A stretch of DNA of 64,000 nucleotides from Embleya hyalina (GCF_003967355.1 NZ_BIFH01000044.1:62001-126000), one strand, 5' to 3'; shown: positions 1 through 9,475, numbered from the stretch's first letter. A program made the numbers and translations. Notes: a model not told the origin generated them from the sequence alone.

Positions 1-2475
1 CTCGCCGTCGTCTTCGGCGTCGCGTTCGTGGCCGCCGTCCTGGTCTTCGGCGACACCCTCAAGGCGGCCATGACCGACGCCGCACTGCGCGAGCACCGCG
101 GCATCTCGGTCGACGTCCGCGCGACCAAGCACTCCGTCGACCACCTCCAGACCCCACCCCTGAGCGAAGCCCTCGTCGGCAAACTCCGCGCGCTCCCCGG
201 CGCCGCCTCGGTCACCGGCCACGTCACCGGCTTCACCGCCGTGGTCGACCGCGACGGCAGACTCGTCGGCAAAAAATCGAAGGCGACCGGCGCCAACGCA
301 CTGCCCGGCCCCGACGGCAAGGACCCCAGGTACACCCTGACCGCCGGACGCCTGCCCGCCAAGGCGGGCGAGGTCGCGCTCGACACCAGGACCGCCAAGG
401 CCGCGAAGTACAAGGTCGGCGACCGGATCCGGATCGTCGCGCGCGGCCCCGTCCTCGACCGCAGCGTCGTCGGCGTCTTCACCACCGACAGCGCCGCCGT
501 CGAGGCCGGCGGATCGCTCACCCTCCTCGACACCGCCACCGCCCAGGAGCTCTACCTGGAACCCGGCGTCTACAGCGAACTGCGTCTGCACGCACGACCC
601 GGCACCTCGCAGGAGCAACTCCGCGCCGCCGCGGCCCCGCTGATCCCCAAGGGCGCGGAAGCCCTCACCGGCGACGCGCTGCGCCGGGACGACCGCAACA
701 AGGTGGACAAGGAGATCGCGTCACTGCGCACCCTGCTCCTGGTCTTCGCCGGCATCGCCCTGTTCGTCGGCAGCTTCATCATCGCCAACACCTTCTCCAT
801 GCTCGTCGCCCAACGCACCCGCGAACTCGCCCTGCTGCGCGCCATCGGCGCCACCCGCACACAGGTCACCCGCTCCGTGATGTGCGAGGCGCTCGCGGTC
901 GGCGTCGTCGCCGGCCTCGGCGGCTTCGCCATCGGCATCGCACTCGCCGTCGGCCTGCGCGCGATCCTCGACACCGTCGGCGCCGACCTCACCCCGGGAC
1001 CGACCGTCGTCGCGCCCACGACCGCCCTGCTCAGCCTGGCCGTCGGCATCGGCGTCACCCTCCTCGCCGCGTGGCTGCCGGTGCGCCGGGCCGCCGAGAT
1101 CCCGCCCGTCGCGGCACTGCGCACGAACCTGCCACCCACCACGTCGAGCCTGCGCCGGCGCGGCATCGCCGGCGCGATCACGATGCTGCTCGGCGGCGCC
1201 GTGCTCCTCACGGGCATCAAGGGCTCGGCCACCGGCGACACCAAGGTGTTCACCGTGATGGGCGGCGCGGGCATCCTCCTGGTCGGCGTCATCGTGCTCA
1301 CCCCGCTCGTCTCCGGCCCCGTGATCCGCGTGTTCGGCGCGCTGCTCGGGCGCGTGTACCCCGTCGAGGGTCGGCTCGCGTACCGGAACGCCGCCCGCAA
1401 CCCGCGCCGTACCGCCGCCACCGCGGCCGCCCTGATGATCGGGATGGTGCTGGTCACCTCGCTGACCGTCTTCAGCACCTCGCTCAAGCACCTCGTCGAC
1501 CGCACCCTCTCCAAGGGCATCACCGCCGAATTCGTGCTCAGCTCGTCGGCGGAAGGGCAGGCACTGGCACCGGAGATCGCCGCCACCGTCGCCAAGGTGC
1601 CCGGTGTCACCGCGGTCAGTCCCGTTCGCACGGCACGGGCGACCGTCGACGGCAAGGAATTCGACCTCACCGCGGTCGACCCCGCGAGCGCGTTCTCCGT
1701 GCTCGCGACCACGTTCACCCAGGGCGGCCCCCAGTCGCTGCCGACCGGGCTGCTGGTGTCCAAGCAGACCGCCGACGACCGCGCGTGGCGGGTCGGGACG
1801 TCCGTCGCGGTCACCTTCCCCGACGGACAACGGACCCACCTGCCCATCGGCGGAATCTACGACCGGGCCCCGCTGCTCGGCGCCCTCACCGTCTCGCTCG
1901 GGACGCTGGCACCGCACATCGACGTCGTCGGCGACGACTTCCTCCTCGCCAAGGTCGCGCCCCGGCACGGGGACGGCATGCGCGACGCGCTCCGCAAGGC
2001 GGTCGGCAACAGCCCCGCGATCAACGTGCAGACGTCGAAGGAGGTCCGCAAGGACTTCAACAAACTCTTCGACATCATGCTCGACATCGTCTACGGCCTG
2101 CTGTCGATGGCGATCGTCATTGCCGTGCTCGGCGTCGTCAACACCCTCGCGATGTCCGTGTTCGAACGCACCCGCGAGATCGGCATGATGCGTGCCATCG
2201 GCCTCGACCGACGCCGCACCCGACGGGTGATCCGCCTGGAATCCCTGATCATCTCGCTCTTCGGCGGCCTGCTGGGCGTCGTCCTCGGCCTGATCGCCGG
2301 CGTCGGCGGCACCAAGGGCATGGCCCGCTCCACCAAGGACCTCACCGTGGTGATCCCCTGGGACAGGGTGCTGATCTTCCTGATCCTCGCCGCGATCGTC
2401 GGCGTCCTCGCCGCGGCGTGGCCCGCACGGCGCGCCGCGAAACTCGACGTCCTCACCGCCCTGCGCACCGACTAG
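1..2475 (+). CDS. ABC transporter permease, FtsX/MacB type (5' end outside window)
   Basis: The reading frame is open from base 1, so only the 3' part of the gene (about 824 codons) is present. The protein has two FtsX-type permease modules, each with an extracellular MacB-like domain. Membrane segments are visible at about 720-810, 880-980, 1010-1080, 1180-1320, 2090-2170 and 2240-2460. The helix motifs RELALLRAIGATRTQV and REIGMMRAIGLDRRRT are typical of FtsX permeases. Such 800-850-residue duplicated permeases work with a cytoplasmic ATPase, which here would lie before the window, and usually export lipids, lipoproteins or peptides. Substrate cannot be told. A strong hairpin follows the stop codon. 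Family assignment is secure. Confidence 0.93.
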   Translation, partial: LAVVFGVAFVAAVLVFGDTLKAAMTDAALREHRGISVDVRATKHSVDHLQTPPLSEALVGKLRALPGAASVTGHVTGFTAVVDRDGRLVGKKSKATGANALPGPDGKDPRYTLTAGRLPAKAGEVALDTRTAKAAKYKVGDRIRIVARGPVLDRSVVGVFTTDSAAVEAGGSLTLLDTATAQELYLEPGVYSELRLHARPGTSQEQLRAAAAPLIPKGAEALTGDALRRDDRNKVDKEIASLRTLLLVFAGIALFVGSFIIANTFSMLVAQRTRELALLRAIGATRTQVTRSVMCEALAVGVVAGLGGFAIGIALAVGLRAILDTVGADLTPGPTVVAPTTALLSLAVGIGVTLLAAWLPVRRAAEIPPVAALRTNLPPTTSSLRRRGIAGAITMLLGGAVLLTGIKGSATGDTKVFTVMGGAGILLVGVIVLTPLVSGPVIRVFGALLGRVYPVEGRLAYRNAARNPRRTAATAAALMIGMVLVTSLTVFSTSLKHLVDRTLSKGITAEFVLSSSAEGQALAPEIAATVAKVPGVTAVSPVRTARATVDGKEFDLTAVDPASAFSVLATTFTQGGPQSLPTGLLVSKQTADDRAWRVGTSVAVTFPDGQRTHLPIGGIYDRAPLLGALTVSLGTLAPHIDVVGDDFLLAKVAPRHGDGMRDALRKAVGNSPAINVQTSKEVRKDFNKLFDIMLDIVYGLLSMAIVIAVLGVVNTLAMSVFERTREIGMMRAIGLDRRRTRRVIRLESLIISLFGGLLGVVLGLIAGVGGTKGMARSTKDLTVVIPWDRVLIFLILAAIVGVLAAAWPARRAAKLDVLTALRTD

Positions 2476-2488
2476 ACACGACACCCGC

Positions 2489-2519
2489 GCCCCGACCGCA
2501 CGATCCGCGCGGTCGGGGC
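2489..2519 (+). terminator. hairpin terminator after the permease gene
   Basis: Perfect 11-base arms (GCCCCGACCGC and GCGGTCGGGGC) flank a 9-base loop, 14 bases after the TAG stop. There is no clear T-run, as is common in high-GC actinomycetes. Confidence 0.7.
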
Positions 2520-2563
2520 CGTCTCCACACGGCAATTCGAGTCGGAAACGGAAAGTGATGATC

Positions 2564-3082
2564 ATGGACTGGGAAGTTCTGGCAGACCTGGCGTCGGACC
2601 TGTTCGACGGCACGAACACCGTGACACAGGCTGCCGACACCACCGCAGTGCCCGGGGAAGCCCCCGTATGGACGACCTCCGCCCGCGCCCGCCAGGAGTG
2701 GAGCAACGGACGCCTGGCGCTCACCACCCACCGGCTGATCTACGCCAAGGACGGCAGGCCGACCACGGTGGTGCCCCTGGCGGGTATCACCGACGTCCGG
2801 GTCACCAGGTCCCGGCTCACCGGGAACGTACTCAGGATCACCGGCGTCGGCGGCGCGCACAGTTGGGAGAACGTCGGCGAAGCCGACACCTTCGCCGCGA
2901 GGCTGCGCGAGGCCGTCACCGCCGCGGACGTGCGGCACGCGGTCGAGGCGGCGACGCTCGCCCGCTCGCCGGGTGGATCCGCGATGCTCGACGAACTCGA
3001 ACGCCTCGCCCTCCTGCACCGCCATGGTGCGCTGACGGACGAGGAGTTCAGCCAGGCCAAGAAGCGGCTCGTCGGCGGCTGA
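2564..3082 (+). CDS. PH-like domain protein with C-terminal SHOCT domain
   Basis: About 172 residues. Residues about 25-120 form a bacterial PH-like beta fold, with the typical RLALTTHRLIYAKDG followed by VVPLAGITDVRVTRS. The last 30 residues (LDELERLALLHRHGALTDEE) are a SHOCT domain, a short helical module usually found at the end of actinobacterial proteins and thought to mediate oligomerisation. The start is ambiguous: GTG 2555, ATG 2558 or ATG 2564. I prefer 2564 because the purine run at 2550-2554 then sits nine bases upstream. No signal peptide or membrane segment is seen, so it is likely cytoplasmic. Function unknown. Confidence 0.85.
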   Translation: MDWEVLADLASDLFDGTNTVTQAADTTAVPGEAPVWTTSARARQEWSNGRLALTTHRLIYAKDGRPTTVVPLAGITDVRVTRSRLTGNVLRITGVGGAHSWENVGEADTFAARLREAVTAADVRHAVEAATLARSPGGSAMLDELERLALLHRHGALTDEEFSQAKKRLVGG

Positions 3083-3249
3083 AGGCACAGGATCCGTACC
3101 TCGTCACCACGGGCGGCTGTCCACCCGGGTGACACGGGATGCGCGATGCCCTCCCGGCCGGCTTCCTGGAAGGAGACGGAAACCGGTGGATTCCACGAGC
3201 GGACGCCGCACGGCGGCGTCCGCCGCCCGAATCGAGGAAGGTGAGTGCC

Positions 3250-5622
3250 GTGCACGCTGGCGACAACCCGGGAACGGGGTCGCACGACGACGACCCGGCG
3301 GCGGCGCGCGAGCCGAGCGGCGGTGCGGACCCGGCGCGACCGCCGGAGTTCGCGCCCTACCGCCATCCGGCGGCGGGTTGGGGCGCGGCGAAGAGCGTGA
3401 CGGAGCTCCTGGTGCGTGAGCGGGCGCTGCTGGACGGCCCCCGGGCGATCAAGCGGATGAACCACGAGAACGGCGGCTTCGACTGCCCGGGGTGCGCGTG
3501 GCCGGACGACACCAAGGGCCTGCACCTGGACATCTGCGAGAACGGCATCAAACACGTCACCTGGGAGATGACCCGCAAGCGGGTGGACCGGGACTTCTTC
3601 GCGCGGCACACCGTCACCGAACTGGCGCGGTGGAGCGACCACGCACTGGAGAGCCGGGGCCGGCTCACCGAACCCATGGTGTACGACGCGGAGTCGGACC
3701 GGTACGTGCCGATCGGCTGGCAGCAGGCGTTCGACCTGTTCGGCGAGACGGTGCGCGCCCTGGACGACCCGAACCGGGCCGCCTACTACACCTCCGGGCG
3801 GCTCGGCAACGAGGCGACGTTCCTGTACCAACTGATGGCCCGCGAGCTGGGCACCAACAACCTGCCCGACTGCTCGAACATGTGCCACGAAGCCTCCGGG
3901 CGGGCCCTGCGGGCCGCGCTGGGCACCGGAAAGGGTACGGCCGACCTGAAGGACTGGGACAGCGCCGACGCGCTGTTCATCCTGGGCGTCAACGCGGCCT
4001 CCAACGCGCCCCGAATGCTCACCGCGCTGGCCGACGCCCACCGGCGCGGCGCACAGATCGTGCACGTCAACCCCCTGGTGGAGGCGGCCGCGACCCGAAC
4101 CATCGTGCCGCACGAGTTCACCGACATGGCGCTGTTCAAAGCCACCGCGACCAGCACCCTCAACCTGCAGGTCCGCATCGGCGGCGACATGGCGCTGCTG
4201 CGCGGCATCGCCAAGGCCGTCCTGGAACAGTCCGCGCACGACCCGAAGGCGCTGGACGAGCAGTTCATCGAACGACACACCACCGGCTTCGCCGCCTACC
4301 GCGAGCTGTGCGAGCGCACGCCGTGGGAGGAACTGGAACGACAGAGCGGCCTGAGCCGCGAGCAGATCCTGCACGCCGCCCGGATCTACCGGGAGGCCGA
4401 CCGGTCGATCTTCTCCTGGTGCCTGGGCATCACCCAGCACGAGCACGGGGTCGACACCGTCCGCGAGATCGTCGACGTCCTGCTGCTGCGCGGCAACCTG
4501 GGCCGCGAGGGCGCGGGCCCCTCGCCGGTGCGCGGGCACTCCAACGTGCAGGGCAACCGCACCTGCGGCATCGACCACCGGCCCGCACCGGAATTCCTCG
4601 ACCGCCTCTCGGACGTCTGCGGAATCGACGCGCCGCGCGAACCCGGCAAGGACACGGTGGCGACCATCGAGGCGATGGCCCGAGGCGAGGTGCGGGTGTT
4701 CGTCGGCATGGGCGGCAACTTCGCGCTCGCCGCACCCGACACCACCTACACGTGCGAGGCGCTGCGCCGATGCGAGCTGACGGTGCACGTGTCCACCAAG
4801 CTGAACCGCAGCCACCTCGTGCACGGCCGCCGAGCACTGATCCTGCCCTGCCTGGGCCGCACCGAGCAGGACCGCCGGCGCGGCGGCCTCCAGGCCACCT
4901 CGGTGGAGGACTCGATGAGCATGGTCCACCTGTCGGTCGGCATGAAGAGGAGACCCGCCTCCCCGCACCTGCTCTCCGAGCCCGCCATCATCGCCGGCCT
5001 GGCCCGGGCCGCGCTGCCCGACAGCGGCACACCGTGGGAGTGGTACGTCGAGGACTACGACCGGATCCGCGACACGATGGCGAAGGTGCTCGACGGCTTC
5101 GAGGACTTCAACCGGCGGGTCCGCCTGCCGCTGGGTTTCCGGATCAAGCAGCCCGCCCGCGAACTCGTGTTCCTCACCCCGTCCGGGAAGGCCGAGTTCT
5201 CCGCGGCACCACTCCCGGACGTGCTGCCCGCTCCCGGCACCCTGGTACTGGGCACGATGCGCTCGCACGACCAGTGGAACACCACCATCTACTCCGACAA
5301 CGACCGCTACCGGGGCGTCAAGAACCTGCGCACGCTGGTCTTCCTCAACCCCGACGACATGCGCGAACGCGGCCTCGCCGGGTTCGACCCCGTCGACATC
5401 ACCGCCACCGCCCGCGACGGCTCCACCCGCTCCCTGCACGGCTACCTCGCCATCCCCTACGACCTGCCCCGAGGCTGCGCGGCCGGCTACATGCCGGAGA
5501 TGAACGTGCTGTGCGCGATCGGCGACCACTCCACCCAGAGCGACCAGCCGATCATGAAACACCTCGACATCACGGTGACCCCCACACCCACGGCCCACAC
5601 GCGTACGCCGACGGTCGAGTGA
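3250..5622 (+). CDS. FdhF/YdeP family molybdopterin oxidoreductase
   Basis: A 790-residue protein of the FdhF/YdeP family, relatives of formate dehydrogenase alpha subunits that bind bis-molybdopterin guanine dinucleotide. The N-terminal GGFDCPGCAWPDD segment is the family signature. CSNMCHEASGRAL and AMARGEVRVFVGMGGNFALA lie in the cofactor-binding core, and the C-terminal dinucleotide-binding domain contains GTMRSHDQWNTTIYSDNDRY. Length fits the family (about 760). GAGGAAGG lies eight bases before GTG 3250, so I chose that start; GTG 3241 would put the site on top of the start. The physiological substrate of the family is uncertain. Its position before a sulfide oxidation group suggests, but does not prove, a link to sulfur or anaerobic redox metabolism. 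Confidence 0.93.
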   Translation: MHAGDNPGTGSHDDDPAAAREPSGGADPARPPEFAPYRHPAAGWGAAKSVTELLVRERALLDGPRAIKRMNHENGGFDCPGCAWPDDTKGLHLDICENGIKHVTWEMTRKRVDRDFFARHTVTELARWSDHALESRGRLTEPMVYDAESDRYVPIGWQQAFDLFGETVRALDDPNRAAYYTSGRLGNEATFLYQLMARELGTNNLPDCSNMCHEASGRALRAALGTGKGTADLKDWDSADALFILGVNAASNAPRMLTALADAHRRGAQIVHVNPLVEAAATRTIVPHEFTDMALFKATATSTLNLQVRIGGDMALLRGIAKAVLEQSAHDPKALDEQFIERHTTGFAAYRELCERTPWEELERQSGLSREQILHAARIYREADRSIFSWCLGITQHEHGVDTVREIVDVLLLRGNLGREGAGPSPVRGHSNVQGNRTCGIDHRPAPEFLDRLSDVCGIDAPREPGKDTVATIEAMARGEVRVFVGMGGNFALAAPDTTYTCEALRRCELTVHVSTKLNRSHLVHGRRALILPCLGRTEQDRRRGGLQATSVEDSMSMVHLSVGMKRRPASPHLLSEPAIIAGLARAALPDSGTPWEWYVEDYDRIRDTMAKVLDGFEDFNRRVRLPLGFRIKQPARELVFLTPSGKAEFSAAPLPDVLPAPGTLVLGTMRSHDQWNTTIYSDNDRYRGVKNLRTLVFLNPDDMRERGLAGFDPVDITATARDGSTRSLHGYLAIPYDLPRGCAAGYMPEMNVLCAIGDHSTQSDQPIMKHLDITVTPTPTAHTRTPTVE

Positions 5623-5702
5623 CGGTCGCGGGCCGACGGGCGGGCGTTCCACGAGGACGTCGCCGTCCACGTCCCGGGGCCGCATGGTCTCCCCGACTCG
5701 AC

Positions 5703-5720
5703 TGAATGTCCGGACATTCA
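5703..5720. promoter_or_regulatory. upstream palindromic operator of the sulfide oxidation genes
   Basis: An 18-base perfect palindrome, TGAATGTCCGGACATTCA, lies 22 bases before the candidate -35 box of the next gene. A diverged copy lies 68 bases downstream, centre to centre. The TGTC-CGGA-CA core resembles binding sites of GntR-type repressors, and a GntR gene lies 3 kb downstream; that pairing is inference. Confidence 0.7.
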
Positions 5721-5741
5721 AAGGACTTTCGCCGGGATCCC

Positions 5742-5770
5742 TTGTCCCCGGAGGGCCGTATGCCTAGCTT
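5742..5770 (+). promoter_or_regulatory. candidate sigma70-type promoter
   Basis: TTGTCC (5742-5747) and TAGCTT (5765-5770) are separated by 17 bases, in a locally AT-richer stretch. The second operator copy starts right after the -10 box, where transcription would begin. Confidence 0.5.
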
Positions 5771-5788
5771 TATATGTCCGTACATTAC
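5771..5788. promoter_or_regulatory. downstream operator copy at the transcription start
   Basis: TATATGTCCGTACATTAC matches the perfect palindrome at 5703 in 13 of 18 positions and keeps the ATGTCC..ACAT dyad. A repressor bound here would cover the transcription start of the quinone oxidoreductase gene. Confidence 0.6.
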
Positions 5789-5806
5789 GAGCGACGGGGG
5801 CGTACT

Positions 5807-7009
5807 GTGACCACACGGCACCGGCACCGCATCGTCATCGTGGGGGGCGGCAGCGCCGGCATCTCGGTGGCGGCACGTCTGGTCCGCGCCGGTGTGCCCG
5901 ACATCGCGGTCGTCGATCCGGCGTCGGACCACTACTACCAGCCGCTGTGGACGCTCGTCGGCGGCGGCCGCGCACCGATCGAGGAGAGCAGGCGGCCCCA
6001 GCGGTCCGTGATGCCGGCGCGGGTGCGATGGATCCGCCGCGGCGCGGTCGCCGTCGACCCGGAGGCGCGGGAGGTGACGCTCGACGACGGATCGATCGTG
6101 GGGTACGCGTACCTGGTCGTGTGCGCCGGCATCCAGCTCGACTGGCAACGGATCCCGGGGCTTGAGGAAACCCTCGGCCGGGACGGGGTCTCGAGCAACT
6201 ACCTGGCCGAACTCGCCCCGCTGACCTGGCGGTTCATCCGCGCGACCAAGTCCGGTTCGGCGGTTTTCTCGATGCCGTCCGGCCCGATCAAGTGCGCGGG
6301 AGCCCCACAGAAGATCGCCTACCTCGCCGCCGACCACTGGCGCGCGCGGGGCCGTCTCCGCGACATCGACGTGCACCTCGTGCTCCCCACGCCGACCATG
6401 TTCGGTGTCCCGGAGTTCTCCCGCGTCCTCGACGACGTCGTCGCCCGGTACGGGATCAACGTGCACTTCGGCAGCGAGGTCGCCCGGGTCCGCTCCGACC
6501 GCAAGTGCGTCGTGATCCGGGACAACGCCACCGGGGTCGAGAGCGAACTCCCCTGCGACATGGCCCATGTGGTGCCCCCGCAGAGCGCGCCCGACTGGAT
6601 CAAGAAGAGCGCGTTGGCGGATCCCGAGGACCCCGCGGGCTACGTCGACGTCGACAGGCACACCATGCGACACACGCGCTATCCCGACGTCTTCGCGCTC
6701 GGCGACGTGGGTTCCACCCCGAATTCCAAGACCGGCGCGGCCGTGCGCAAGCAGGCACCGGTCGTCGTGCGAAACCTCGTCGCGACCATGAACGCGTCGC
6801 CCGTGCGGGCGCGTTACGAGGGTTACTCCTCGTGCCCGCTGACCACGGCCCGGCGCAAGGTGTTGCTCGCGGAATTCGACTACTCGAAGAAGCCGACGCC
6901 GTCGATCCCCCTCATCGACACGGTTCGCGAGCGCACGGACATGTGGCACCTGAAGCGTCGCGGGCTGCCCTTCCTCTACTGGAACCTGATGCTCCGCGGC
7001 CGGGCCTGA
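5807..7009 (+). CDS. sqr: sulfide:quinone oxidoreductase-like FAD protein
   Basis: A 400-residue flavoprotein. HRIVIVGGGSAGISVAARL at the N-terminus binds the FAD ADP moiety, and FALGDVGSTPNSKTGAAVRK near residue 305 is the second FAD motif. SGPIKCAGAPQKIAYLAADH is typical of the SQRDL-like (type II) branch of sulfide:quinone oxidoreductases, which oxidise sulfide to persulfide and pass electrons to membrane quinone. The start was set at GTG 5807, seven bases after GACGGGGG; an upstream in-frame ATG (5774) lies inside the operator. The next gene encodes a persulfide dioxygenase, which uses the expected product. An alternative reading is a generic NAD(P)/FAD oxidoreductase, but the context supports sulfide oxidation. 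Confidence 0.88.
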   Translation: MTTRHRHRIVIVGGGSAGISVAARLVRAGVPDIAVVDPASDHYYQPLWTLVGGGRAPIEESRRPQRSVMPARVRWIRRGAVAVDPEAREVTLDDGSIVGYAYLVVCAGIQLDWQRIPGLEETLGRDGVSSNYLAELAPLTWRFIRATKSGSAVFSMPSGPIKCAGAPQKIAYLAADHWRARGRLRDIDVHLVLPTPTMFGVPEFSRVLDDVVARYGINVHFGSEVARVRSDRKCVVIRDNATGVESELPCDMAHVVPPQSAPDWIKKSALADPEDPAGYVDVDRHTMRHTRYPDVFALGDVGSTPNSKTGAAVRKQAPVVVRNLVATMNASPVRARYEGYSSCPLTTARRKVLLAEFDYSKKPTPSIPLIDTVRERTDMWHLKRRGLPFLYWNLMLRGRA

Positions 7010-7106
7010 GCCCCGAGCCGCCTCCCACCGCCGTCCGGCGTCGGCGCGCCGCCGCCCGGAGGCGGGTGGCCCCGCACGTCCGCCGACACCGCCAAGGGGC
7101 GCCTCG

Positions 7107-8540
7107 ATGCGACGGATCGACCGGATGTTCTTCAAGCAGTACTACCTGGATTGCCTGTCCCATGCCTCGTATCTCGTCGGCGACCGGGGCACCGGTCGCG
7201 CGGTCGTCGTGGACCCGCGACGGGACGTGGCGGAGTACCTCGCCGATGCGGACCACCACGGACTGACCATCGAGCGCGTGATCGAGACGCACGTGCACGC
7301 CGACTTCCTCTCCGGCCACCTGGAACTCGCCGCGCGCACGGGTGCGCGAATCTCCTACGGGTCGCCGGTCTCGGTCGAGTTCGAGGTGGACCTCCTGGAG
7401 GACGGCCGCAGGATCTCCCTCGGCGACGTCGAGTTGGAGGTGTTGCACACCCCCGGCCACACCCCCGAGTCGATCTGCGTCGTCGTTCGCGCCGCGGCGG
7501 GCGACGCGGTGCCCTTCGGTGTGCTCACCGGGGACACCCTGTTCGTCGGGGACGTCGGGCGCCCCGACCTGCTCGGCGCGAACGGGTGGTCGGCCACCGA
7601 CCTGGCCCGCGCGCTGTTCCGATCGACCCGCAGGCTCCTGGACCTGCCGGACCCGACGGGGGTGTATCCCGCCCACGGCGCCGGGTCGGCGTGCGGCAAG
7701 AACCTTTCCTCCAAGACCAGTTGCACCATCGGCGAACAGCGCGTCTCGAACTACGCGCTGGCCCCCCTCGCCGAGGACGAGTTCGTGCGTGTGGTCTGCG
7801 CGGGGCAATCCGCCGCACCGACCTACTTCGCGAGGGTCGCGGCTCGCAACCGCGAACACCGCCCGCTCCTCGACGAGGCCGAGCCCGTCCCGCTACTGGC
7901 GGCCGCGGACTTCCTGAGCGCCCGCGCCGCCGGATGCGTCGTGCTGGACACCCGGGACCCGGACGAATTCGCCGACGCCCATGTCGTCGGGTCCCTGAAC
8001 GTCGCCCTCGCCGGCAGGTTCGCCGGCCTCGCGGGAGGGATACTCGACGCCGACGCCTGCCTGCTGCTCGTTTCGGCCCCGGGGACGGAGATCGAGGCGC
8101 GCAACCGCCTCGCCCGCGTCGGTTTCGACAACGTGGTGGCCGGCCTGGGTTCGAGCCCGGCCGAGATCCCGGAGCGGGCGCGGGCCCGGGCGCACCGGCT
8201 CACCCCGGAGGAGGTCGCGGCGCTCGGCCGGGAAACCCTGCTCGTCGACGTCCGGGACCTCGGCGAGATCCGGGAACACGGCACGATCGCGGGATCGACG
8301 CACATCGCGCTGTCGCGACTCCCGGCCCGGATCGACGAGTTGAGCCCGACCCGGGACACGGTGATCTTCTGCGCCGGCGGGACCCGCTCCTCGGTGGCCG
8401 CCTCCACGCTCCGGGCCCGCGGATTCACGAGGGTCGCGGACCTACGGGGCGGCTTCGCCGCGTGGCGGGCCCGGTACCCGGCCGACCGACCGACGCGCGC
8501 GGACGACGACTCCCACGCCGGACACGCACCGGGGGAGTGA
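7107..8540 (+). CDS. persulfide dioxygenase-type metallo-hydrolase with two rhodanese domains
   Basis: 477 residues. Residues 7-250 are a metallo-beta-lactamase fold of the ETHE1 persulfide dioxygenase type: THVHADFLSGH, LHTPGHTPES, GDTLFVGDVGRPDLLG and YPAHGAGSACGKNLSSK. Two rhodanese domains follow. The first (about 265-355) has no cysteine at the catalytic loop (LLVSAPGTE) and is probably inactive. The second (about 365-465) keeps the loop Cys in FCAGGTRSS. Such fusions oxidise glutathione- or CoA-type persulfides and move sulfane sulfur to sulfite or thiosulfate. AAGGGG lies eight bases before ATG 7107; an internal ATG (7125, MFFKQYYLDC) is an alternative start. It lies 97 bases after the quinone oxidoreductase gene and probably shares its transcript. 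Confidence 0.93.
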   Translation: MRRIDRMFFKQYYLDCLSHASYLVGDRGTGRAVVVDPRRDVAEYLADADHHGLTIERVIETHVHADFLSGHLELAARTGARISYGSPVSVEFEVDLLEDGRRISLGDVELEVLHTPGHTPESICVVVRAAAGDAVPFGVLTGDTLFVGDVGRPDLLGANGWSATDLARALFRSTRRLLDLPDPTGVYPAHGAGSACGKNLSSKTSCTIGEQRVSNYALAPLAEDEFVRVVCAGQSAAPTYFARVAARNREHRPLLDEAEPVPLLAAADFLSARAAGCVVLDTRDPDEFADAHVVGSLNVALAGRFAGLAGGILDADACLLLVSAPGTEIEARNRLARVGFDNVVAGLGSSPAEIPERARARAHRLTPEEVAALGRETLLVDVRDLGEIREHGTIAGSTHIALSRLPARIDELSPTRDTVIFCAGGTRSSVAASTLRARGFTRVADLRGGFAAWRARYPADRPTRADDDSHAGHAPGE

Positions 8541-8677
8541 GCCGCCCGGGGGAGAGGATTCCCCTCGGGCCGACCACGCGGCAAGGCGACACGATCGTTT
8601 TCGGCTTGCCCGCCCCGCGCCGGCGATCGTACAGTCGTGCCGACCCAAGCCCGGTCCACGCACCCAGGGGACGGCAA

Positions 8678-9475
8678 GTGACAGTGCAGGGCGCCGGGCC
8701 CACACCGCTCGACCGCACCAGCCGGGTCCCGCTGTGGGCCCAACTGCGGGAGGACCTGCGCCGCCGACTCGCGGCGAACGAGTTCGGCGAGGCGTTCCCC
8801 GGCGAGCACGCCCTGGTCGCCGAGTACGACGTCAGTCGCCACACCGTCCGCGAGGCGTTGCGCAAGCTCCGCAGCGAGGGACACGTCATCGCCGGACGCG
8901 GCAGGGTGTCCAGACCCGCCGCCCCCATCGAACAGCACATCGGCAACGCCTACAGCCTCTTCGACGCGGTCGAGCGGATCGGTTCGGTCCAACGCAGCAC
9001 GGTCCGGGTCCTGGACCGGCGAGCCGACGGCGTCGCGGCCGCCCGGCTCGGGCTCGAGGAGTCCACGCCGCTCGTCCACGTGGAACGACTGCGCCTGGCC
9101 GACGAGGAACCGCTAGCGGTCGACCGGGTATGGCTGCCCGCGGATCTGGCATCCCCGCTGCTGAAGGCCGACTTCACGCACACGGGCCTGTACGCGGAAC
9201 TCGCGCGACACTGCGGGATCCGCGTCATGGGCGGGTGGGAGCGCATTCGGGCCCTGGTACCCAACCCCGCCGAACACCGATTGCTCGCGTGCCCGAAGGG
9301 CACGGCCGTCTTCGCGATCGACCGCGCGGGAAGCTGGCAGGGCCGGATCGTGGAGTGGCGCCAAACCCTGGTCCGCGCAGACCGCTTCTGCGTCACCGCC
9401 GACTTCTCCGACCGCGACGGCTACCACCTCGCAGGCGAAGAACACCGCACCGGAGCCCGGCACCGACCCGCGTGA
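8678..9475 (+). CDS. GntR family regulator with UTRA domain
   Basis: 265 residues. The winged helix at about 15-75 includes VAEYDVSRHTVREALRKLRS, the GntR recognition helix region. Residues about 95-255 form a UTRA (HutC-type) ligand-binding domain, with VERLRLADEEPLAVDRVWLP and the closing VEWRQTLVRADRF. GTG 8678 was chosen because AGGGGA lies six bases upstream. It follows the sulfide oxidation genes on the same strand, so it may be the repressor that binds the palindromes near 5.7 kb; only its location supports this. The ligand is unknown. Confidence 0.9.
   Translation: MTVQGAGPTPLDRTSRVPLWAQLREDLRRRLAANEFGEAFPGEHALVAEYDVSRHTVREALRKLRSEGHVIAGRGRVSRPAAPIEQHIGNAYSLFDAVERIGSVQRSTVRVLDRRADGVAAARLGLEESTPLVHVERLRLADEEPLAVDRVWLPADLASPLLKADFTHTGLYAELARHCGIRVMGGWERIRALVPNPAEHRLLACPKGTAVFAIDRAGSWQGRIVEWRQTLVRADRFCVTADFSDRDGYHLAGEEHRTGARHRPA

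Noticed and set aside
721-2727. Long minus-strand open frame opposite the permease
   Set aside because: Asp/Gly/Arg/His-rich text without family features, a mirror of high-GC coding on the plus strand.
2740-5721. 993-codon minus frame opposite the FdhF-like gene
   Set aside because: Antisense shadow; the plus-strand protein has clear domains and a ribosome-binding site.
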